Positions 1 to 5,909 of a stretch of DNA of 7,005 bases are shown piece by piece. Source of the stretch: Silvimonas sp. (GTDB taxonomy: Bacteria > Pseudomonadota > Gammaproteobacteria > Burkholderiales > Chitinibacteraceae); the NCBI GenBank assembly GCA_030151005.1, contig JASLES010000128.1, forward strand, positions 1 to 7,005. The letters are read 5' to 3'. The position numbers and the translations under genes are program-made. Under the pieces are notes generated by a model, which saw only the letters and a program-made list of their open reading frames with translations, ran no database searches and was not told the DNA's origin. Position 1 is the first letter of the stretch, and each line of letters begins with the position of its first letter.

Positions 1-39
1 AAATGAATCTTCTGTTCCCATGTGGATCAGAGGGTTATC

Positions 40-48
40 TGATATAAT
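40..48 (+). promoter_or_regulatory. rpoD promoter, extended -10 type
   Basis: A consensus -10 hexamer TATAAT lies at 43-48 and is preceded by TG at 40-41, giving the TGnTATAAT extended -10 form. No good -35 hexamer sits at the right distance, which fits an extended -10 promoter read by the housekeeping sigma factor. Transcription would start near base 55, giving a leader of about 30 nt before the rpoD start. Further promoters upstream of the window edge cannot be excluded. Confidence 0.6.
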
Positions 49-85
49 CCTCGGTTTTTCCGAATCTTTCTGAGTCTCACGAGTC

Positions 86-2038
<1,953 letters not shown>

Positions 2039-2046
2039 TATCACGC

Positions 2047-2080
2047 CTCCCGGTCGGGTCACTGACCGGGAGTTTGTTTG
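2047..2080 (+). terminator. intrinsic terminator after rpoD
   Basis: A perfect 9-bp GC-rich stem (CTCCCGGTC at 2047-2055 with GACCGGGAG at 2064-2072) has an 8-nt loop and a T-rich tail (TTTGTTTG). It starts 8 bases after the rpoD stop and ends only about a dozen bases before the tRNA. The T tract is interrupted by G, so some readthrough into the tRNA is possible. Confidence 0.75.
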
Positions 2081-2120
2081 ATATGGGCCTCTAGCTCATG
2101 CCTGGTTAGAGCAGCGGACT

Positions 2121-2390
2121 TAACAAAGCGTCTCTCCTGTAGCCTGCAAGGTATGGATGACGTTGTATGGGTTGCCTTGGGGCAAGTTCACTCTGCCCTT
2201 TGGTAGAACTGCTCAAATTCGGGGAAGCCTCTGGTGTTGTTGGATTGATACCGTGGTAATCCCGAGCGAAGCCTGCCGGTTTGCAGATGTAACGGCGGGA
2301 ACGTGTAGAGACTGTACGGGCAGGTCGTAAAGACAAGAGACAGTCCAGACCACAAACCCGAAAGGGGCGGCGAAAGCCGTAGCTGGTAAG
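2121..2390 (+). ncRNA. group I intron (self-splicing ribozyme) in tRNA-Ile(CAU)
   Basis: The 270-nt intron carries the conserved core in order. P element at 2212-2229 (TCAAATTCGGGGAAGCC), Q at 2255-2271 (GGTAATCCCGAGCGAAG), R at 2303-2319 (GTGTAGAGACTGTACGG) and S at 2336-2347 (AGAGACAGTCCA), each close to the Azoarcus tRNA-Ile intron as I recall it. Helices read by hand: P3 CTGCTC 2209-2214/GGGCAG 2318-2323; P4 CGGGG 2220-2224/TCCCG 2260-2264; P5 GCC 2227-2229/GGT 2255-2257; P6 2272-2278/2293-2299 (7 bp); P7 GACTGT 2310-2315/ACAGTC 2340-2345; P8 GTC/GAC 2324-2334; two GAAA-capped P9-region hairpins at 2357-2379. It ends in G (2390), the expected omega-G, and the 5' exon ends in U (2120). No endonuclease gene is present. 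Subgroup IC3 is likely by resemblance. Confidence 0.93.
2166..2173 (+). other. internal guide sequence of the group I intron
   Basis: TATG at 2166-2169 is the perfect complement of the first four bases of the 3' exon (CATA, 2391-2394) and would form P10. The adjoining GGTT at 2170-2173 pairs with the end of the 5' exon (GACT, 2117-2120), placing the required U-G wobble (U2120-G2170) at the splice site, to form P1. The two halves are contiguous, as in classical guide sequences. The first intron bases TAAC (2121-2124) can also pair with GTTG (2162-2165), extending P1. The hairpin TGCC/GGCA (2173-2184), a probable P2, follows at once. Confidence 0.7.
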
Positions 2391-2464
2391 CATAATCCGT
2401 TGGTGCCGGGTTCGACTCCCGGGGGGCCCACCAAAAATACCCGGTCGTGTTTTCGCATGACCCC

Positions 2465-2500
2465 AAAAACCCCGCCAGGTGCAAGCCTGGCGGGGTTTTT
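2465..2500 (+). terminator. strong intrinsic terminator after tRNA-Ile
   Basis: A 10-bp perfect GC-rich stem (CCCCGCCAGG 2470-2479/CCTGGCGGGG 2486-2495) with a 6-nt loop is flanked by A5 (2465-2469) and T5 (2496-2500). It lies about 30 bases after the tRNA CCA end. The symmetric A and T tracts mean it could work from either direction. It isolates the tRNA from the downstream lipoprotein gene. Confidence 0.93.
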
Positions 2501-2606
2501 CATATTCAACGCGCTGCATGTTGCTGCAACGCCATGCCCGATCTTCGTCATCTTGTGCAGATGTCCGGTCGGGCCATGAAATCCTTCTACCTGTTGGTCT
2601 TCGCAG

Positions 2607-2634
2607 TTGTGGCGCCCGGTTGCTGGCCGATAAT
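2607..2634 (+). promoter_or_regulatory. candidate promoter of the NHL lipoprotein gene
   Basis: GATAAT (2629-2634, 5/6 to the -10 consensus) lies 16 bp after TTGTGG (2607-2612, 3/6 to -35). Transcription would start near 2641, about 35 nt before the ATG at 2676. It is the best sigma-70-like pair between the terminator at 2500 and the gene; the rest of that gap shows no further feature I can support. Confidence 0.4.
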
Positions 2635-2675
2635 TAGCTTTTTCTCACCAGACATACACCGGTTAACCAGAAAAA

Positions 2676-4073
2676 ATGAATAAAAACAGCCTGATGGGTG
2701 TAGTGATCTTGCTATTGCCAGTGCTGCTGACGGCCTGTAATCAAGGCGATGACCCGGCCCCGGTGGCCAGTAGCTCGCCCAGTGCGTCACCTGTGCCAGC
2801 AGCGACGTCGACACCCACGCCAGTTGCGCAGCAATTGCCTACCATCGGTGGTGTGTTGAGTGGGCTGGCGGCGCAGACGACGGTGACCTTGCAGAATAAT
2901 GGCGGCGATACCCTGACGCTGACGGCCAATGGCGCATTTACCTTTGCGACACCGGCCAGCGCGTATATGGTGACTGTGCTGACTCAGCCCCCTGGCTTTC
3001 AATGGTGTACGCTCGCCGATGCTTCGGGCCCGGCGGTAACCAGCATCAATACCATCACGGTCTCCTGCGCGAGCACAGTAGGGCAGGTGCTGACCGTGGC
3101 TGGCACGGCCAATGTGCCGGGTGACCAGAATGCCCAGGGTCTTGCCGCGCGGTTTACGGATCCGCTGGGCCTCGCGGTGGACGCATCTGGTCATGTCTAT
3201 GTGGCTGACTTTGGTAACCAGCAAATCCGCAAGATCGCATCTGATTACACGGTATCTGCGCTGGCAGGTGTTGCAGGCACGACGGGGCATGCCGATGGGG
3301 CGGCCACCGTCGCCAGCTTTTATTATCCGATTGGCGTGGCGGTAGATACCAACGGCTATGTCTATGTCGCAGATACCAATAATTATGAAATTCGCAAAAT
3401 TGCGCCTGATGGCACGGTCAGCACGCTGGCGGGTTCCTGGTCAAGCCCGGGCAGTAATGATGGTCAGGCAAGTGGGGCCTCGTTCTACCTGCCTGGCGGG
3501 GTGGCGGTAGATGCCCAAGGGGTGGTCTATGTGGCGGACACTCAAAACCATAATATTCGCAAAGTCATGCCGGATGGCACGGTGACGACGCTGGCCGGCA
3601 ATGGCACGGCCGGTAGCTCCAACGGTGTGGGCGCTGCGGCCTCATTCGACGAGCCTGGGGCGATTGCGGTGGATCACAACGGCAACCTGTATGTGGCCGA
3701 TACCGGCAATAACGAAATCCGCAAAGTGACACCGAATGGCACGGTCAGCACGCTGGCTGGATCAGGCGTAGCAGGTAATGCCGATGGCGTGGGTACCGCC
3801 GCACAGTTTTTCTCCCCTTACGGCATTGCGGTCGATGCCTTTGGCAATGTCTATGTGGCGGACACTTACAATCGCGAAATCCGCAAGATCACTCCGGATG
3901 GCACTGTCAGCACGCTGGCTGGGACGAATAGTGTCTCTGGTATTGCGGACGGTAAGGGCGCTGCGGCAACGTTTCAGTTTCCGTACGGGATCGCGGTCGA
4001 CGCGGCGGGTGACCTGTTTGTCTCTGATTACAGTGCCGCAACCCTGCGCAAGATCACACCGGTCCAGCCGTGA
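2676..4073 (+). CDS. NHL-repeat beta-propeller lipoprotein
   Basis: A 465-aa predicted lipoprotein. The N-terminus MNKNSLMGVVILLLPVLLTAC is a type II signal peptide with lipobox LTAC; Cys21 would be acylated, and Asn22 in place of Asp favours sorting to the outer membrane. A Ser/Pro/Thr/Ala-rich linker (about 27-55) is followed by a small beta-sandwich-like domain (about 56-132, starting IGGVLSGL, with two Cys that could pair). Residues from about 134 on hold six NHL-type blades of 54-55 aa with the recurring pattern GxAVDxxGxVYVADxxNxxIRKxxPDGTVSTLAG. The last blade lacks the TVSTLAG strand, while GQVLTVAG precedes the first, which would close the ring. Such propellers usually bind proteins or glycans; no catalytic role can be read here. 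The ATG at 2676 is preferred because it supplies the positively charged Lys3; the next ATG (2694) would lose it. Shine-Dalgarno is poor. Confidence 0.9.
   Translation: MNKNSLMGVVILLLPVLLTACNQGDDPAPVASSSPSASPVPAATSTPTPVAQQLPTIGGVLSGLAAQTTVTLQNNGGDTLTLTANGAFTFATPASAYMVTVLTQPPGFQWCTLADASGPAVTSINTITVSCASTVGQVLTVAGTANVPGDQNAQGLAARFTDPLGLAVDASGHVYVADFGNQQIRKIASDYTVSALAGVAGTTGHADGAATVASFYYPIGVAVDTNGYVYVADTNNYEIRKIAPDGTVSTLAGSWSSPGSNDGQASGASFYLPGGVAVDAQGVVYVADTQNHNIRKVMPDGTVTTLAGNGTAGSSNGVGAAASFDEPGAIAVDHNGNLYVADTGNNEIRKVTPNGTVSTLAGSGVAGNADGVGTAAQFFSPYGIAVDAFGNVYVADTYNREIRKITPDGTVSTLAGTNSVSGIADGKGAAATFQFPYGIAVDAAGDLFVSDYSAATLRKITPVQP
3150..4070 (+). repeat. six tandem NHL-blade coding repeats
   Basis: The codons for the conserved AVD motif recur at about 3177, 3342, 3507, 3669, 3831 and 3996, a spacing of 162-165 nt. 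DNA similarity is highest in the VYVADT and PDGTVSTLAG segments, especially in blades 2-5, which suggests duplication within the gene. It is coding sequence, not a non-coding satellite. Confidence 0.85.
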
Positions 4074-4134
4074 TGGCGCGGTAAACGTGTTGCAGTGCAC
4101 AGCAAGATTGCGTTCAGTTTCATTCTGACTGTAT

Positions 4135-4162
4135 CTTTCTATTTGTATTCATTAATAGAAAG
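4135..4162. repeat. 9-bp perfect inverted repeat upstream of the glycosyltransferase gene
   Basis: CTTTCTATT (4135-4143) and AATAGAAAG (4154-4162) are perfect inverted copies around a 10-nt spacer. The site lies 62 bases after the lipoprotein stop and about 60 bases before the preferred start of the next gene. It could be an operator or a weak, AU-rich hairpin. No run of U follows, so a good intrinsic terminator is unlikely. No convincing sigma-70 promoter was found in this gap. Confidence 0.5.
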
Positions 4163-4222
4163 CGTTTGGATGGATTCTTGCTAGAGAGTCAGTCAAGCGC
4201 CTACAGACAGGATTGCTCCGCC

Positions 4223-5518
4223 GTGACTGATAGCCCGCATGATCGCCATAACGCCGCTCCACTGGCCGTACTGGTGTGCGAAGCTTTACCCCGCTCTGGT
4301 GAGAATGGGCCAGGCAGCTACAACATGACGATCCTGCGGGCGGCTGCGGCGTTGGGGTATCGGTTGCACCTGGTGGTCACCGGCCTGAATGTGGCGGGTC
4401 GCGCGGTTGAGCCAGAGCTGCCATGTACGGTCAGCTATCTGCACGCCCGCCAGGTGGGGCACTGGTTATTACCGTTGTCGTTGGGAGCGGCTGCGCGCTG
4501 GGTAAAAAACCGGCTAGGCCTCAAGGGCCGCAAAAACGCCGCTGACAAAGTGGCCTGGATCGGGCGATTTCTGTCTGAGACAGAGGTGGCGCGTATCCCT
4601 GCCAGCCTGCCGCCTGCAGCCATCGACGTATTACTGATCGATACCATTTTCCGCTCTGATGCCGTGCGTGCCTTTCCGCAGGTCCGCAACAAGGTGCTCA
4701 TTGCCCATGACGTTTTTCATCTGCGCTGCGCGTCGTTTCGCGCCAACGGCTTTGTGCCGCGCCCGGCAGTAGCGCCGGATCTGGAAGCAGGCAGGGCCCG
4801 GTGGTTTGACGCCATCATTGCCATCAATGCGCATGACGCTACCGAGCTGGCGGCACTGGCACCGGCCGCGCGGGTGGGCACCATCCTGCCAGTGGTGGCC
4901 AATGCCGGACGCATGCCCAGTCCGCAAGCCGGGCATGAGCGGCAACCGCACCGCATTTTCTATCTGGGCTCCAGGGCCTATCACAACGTGGATGGCCTGC
5001 GCTGGTTCCTGGAACATGTCTGGCCAGTGGTGCGCGCCAACGTCCCGGATGCGCATCTGGATGTCGCGGGCGCAGTCTGCGGTGAGTTTGCCAATGTCGG
5101 GCCAGGCGTCACCTTGCATGGGCGGGTCGAGGATTTGTCTACGGTGACGCGCTACTGCAGTTTCGCCGTGAACCCGGTGCTGATGGGGAGCGGCATCAAA
5201 ATCAAGATGGTGGATTACTTCTGCGTGGGTCTGGGGTGTATCACGACGGCCAATGGTGCTGCGGGCTTCCCCGAACAACCCTCACCGCCGTTCGATATCG
5301 CCGAGGGCAAAGCGGACTTTGCCAGTGCCGTGGTTCGCACCATGCAGCAGCCTGACCATGCGGCCTTGCTGCGGGAACGCACCGTCGCCTATACCCCGCA
5401 TTTCTCTGCGGAGGCTGCGGTTGCCCGCTTGCGCGAACTGTTGGTGGCCGGTGGCGTTCCAGTGCAGCCGGCATCTGGCGCTATGCAGTCCGCTGCACTG
5501 AGTCAGCCTTCCATTTGA
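4223..5518 (+). CDS. GT-B fold glycosyltransferase (family 4 / group 1 type)
   Basis: A 431-aa cytoplasmic glycosyltransferase predicted to move a sugar from a nucleotide-sugar donor to a growing glycan. The N-terminal half begins PLAVLVCEALPRSGENGPGS, a Rossmann strand with a glycine-rich loop for the acceptor side. The C-terminal half has the donor-domain signature IFYLGSRAYHNVDGLRWFLE, then GVTLHGRVEDLSTV, then GSGIKIKMVDYFCVGLGCIT, where family-4 enzymes of this branch usually read GSGxKxKxLEAxAxGxPVV; the usual Glu is Asp here. No membrane segment or signal peptide is seen. GTG at 4223 is chosen because AGGA (4209-4212) sits 10 nt before it and the homologous core starts soon after. A TTG at 4166 would add 19 residues that look unlike protein core. 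Sugar specificity cannot be told. The nearby EpsL gene suggests exopolysaccharide synthesis. Confidence 0.85.
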   Translation: MTDSPHDRHNAAPLAVLVCEALPRSGENGPGSYNMTILRAAAALGYRLHLVVTGLNVAGRAVEPELPCTVSYLHARQVGHWLLPLSLGAAARWVKNRLGLKGRKNAADKVAWIGRFLSETEVARIPASLPPAAIDVLLIDTIFRSDAVRAFPQVRNKVLIAHDVFHLRCASFRANGFVPRPAVAPDLEAGRARWFDAIIAINAHDATELAALAPAARVGTILPVVANAGRMPSPQAGHERQPHRIFYLGSRAYHNVDGLRWFLEHVWPVVRANVPDAHLDVAGAVCGEFANVGPGVTLHGRVEDLSTVTRYCSFAVNPVLMGSGIKIKMVDYFCVGLGCITTANGAAGFPEQPSPPFDIAEGKADFASAVVRTMQQPDHAALLRERTVAYTPHFSAEAAVARLRELLVAGGVPVQPASGAMQSAALSQPSI

Positions 5519-5578
5519 TCTGCCTGGCGTGGTGTGACCCAGACTACTTTTCGGTCGGTAGAGAGAGAAAGCTTTGAC

Positions 5579-5662
5579 CTTGCAAAACACATTTCACCCT
5601 ATTGGTGACGGAGGGCGGTTGCTCTCTTGCCCAAATGGAGCGTCTTGATGTGTTTTTGCAAG
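5579..5662. repeat. 84-bp inverted-repeat element flanked by TGAC (MITE-like)
   Basis: CTTGCAAAACACAT (5579-5592) is matched in inverted orientation by ATGTGTTTTTGCAAG (5648-5662), perfect apart from one extra T. The 4-bp sequence TGAC stands directly outside both ends (5575-5578 and 5663-5666), like a target-site duplication. Two smaller hairpins lie inside (TCACC 5594-5598/GGTGA 5604-5608, and GGGC 5613-5616/GCCC 5629-5632), so the RNA could fold as a branched structure. It could be a miniature transposable element, or a structured 3' end for the glycosyltransferase mRNA 60 bases upstream. No transposase is in the window. Confidence 0.45.
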
Positions 5663-5744
5663 TGACTGATCTAAATGTTATTTCTTTTGAAATTGTCTCC
5701 AGTCTTCACAAAATGATCAGATTTTTCGTTTATTTTTTCAGCAA

Positions 5745-5774
5745 ACGACATACTTCGTTTAAAGAAGTAATAAT
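5745..5774 (+). promoter_or_regulatory. candidate promoter of the epsL-like gene
   Basis: AATAAT (5769-5774, 5/6 to the -10 consensus) lies 18 bp after ACGACA (5745-5750, 4/6 to -35). The surrounding 5670-5815 is clearly more AT-rich than the genes on either side. Transcription would start at about 5781, immediately before the first helix of the predicted leader RNA at 5784. The AT-rich stretch 5663-5744 shows nothing else I can support. Confidence 0.4.
5752..5768. promoter_or_regulatory. palindrome in the promoter spacer, possible operator
   Basis: ACTTCGTTTAAAGAAGT is an inverted repeat (ACTTC/GAAGT) around a TTTAAA centre with one extra G. It fills the spacer between the candidate -35 and -10 boxes upstream of epsL, where a bound dimeric regulator would block polymerase. 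The RNA it would encode is not followed by a U run, so it is not a terminator. The cognate regulator is unknown. Confidence 0.4.
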
Positions 5775-5783
5775 TATTTGAAA

Positions 5784-5880
5784 GACTGCGGTAAAAAAGT
5801 ATAAAGAAGCAAAGTTGGGTCCGGCATGCCCGAACGGGGAGGCGCCGCCGGTAGGGAGCAGTCCGCACAGACAAGTGTGG
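5784..5880 (+). ncRNA. candidate structured leader RNA upstream of epsL (unassigned)
   Basis: A closing helix GACTGC (5784-5789)/GCAGTC (5858-5863) encloses a purine-rich strand (5790-5819), then a stem CCGGC (5821-5825)/GCCGG (5847-5851) with an inner CCC/GGG hairpin capped by GAAC (5829-5838), then the strand TAGGGA. Directly after it, CCGCAC (5863-5868) can pair with GTGTGG (5875-5880) and shares one base with the closing helix, so the two could compete. This layout, a closed multi-part domain plus a following hairpin near the ribosome site at 5898, is riboswitch-like. GCAAAG, CCGG and GGTAGG recall the second half of c-di-GMP-I aptamers, but the first hairpin of that class is missing. It may be an unknown motif or a chance fold. 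Confidence 0.4.
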
Positions 5881-5909
5881 GCCACATACAAGCTGTCAGG
5901 AGAATCTCG

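Larger units (their letters stand above)
2085..2433 (+). tRNA. tRNA-Ile(CAU), interrupted by a group I intron
   Basis: Exons 2085-2120 and 2391-2433 join to a 79-nt tRNA with encoded CCA. Acceptor stem GGGCCTC/GGGGCCC (one U-G pair), D stem GCTC/GAGC, anticodon stem GCGGA/TCCGT, T stem CCGGG/CCCGG with loop TTCGACT, discriminator A73. The joined anticodon loop is CTCATAA, so the anticodon is CAU. The body matches the elongator-type tRNA-Ile2, whose C34 is changed to lysidine by TilS so that it reads AUA; it is not initiator tRNA, because positions 1 and 72 pair. Elongator tRNA-Met also has CAU and is the main alternative. The intron separates U33 from C34, so splicing must rebuild the loop before TilS can recognise it (inference). 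The 11-nt D loop is large. Confidence 0.9.

Noticed and set aside
2120..2132. Alternative P1 using GAC/GTC (2117-2119 with 2130-2132) and a splice site after U2121
   Set aside because: It would leave a mismatch at the splice site and an 8-nt anticodon loop. The guide sequence at 2166-2173 gives a proper U-G pair plus P10 and a normal 7-nt loop.
2106..2551. Three overlapping minus-strand frames of about 100-137 codons across the tRNA and intron
   Set aside because: They cover a folded RNA gene and its terminator, overlap each other in different frames and show no protein motifs. No homing endonuclease is encoded in the intron in either direction.
2611..2625. Sigma-54-like site TGGCGC-N4-TTGCT upstream of the lipoprotein gene
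   Set aside because: The GG to GC distance is 9 instead of the strict 10, so it should not be read by sigma-54.
4080..4096. GG-N10-GC arrangement (CGGTAA...TTGCA) resembling a sigma-54 promoter
   Set aside because: The spacing is right but the -24 half matches TGGCAC poorly. Not strong enough to annotate, although PEP-CTERM systems do use sigma-54 regulation.
5579..5662. Integron attC site
   Set aside because: The ends are not the GTTRRRY/RYYYAAC core sites and there is no cassette context.
5784..5863. Canonical c-di-GMP-I (GEMM) riboswitch
   Set aside because: GCAAAG and CCGG...CCGGTAGG look similar, but the tetraloop hairpin that must precede GCAAAG is absent and the closing helix differs. 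Kept only as an unassigned structured leader.
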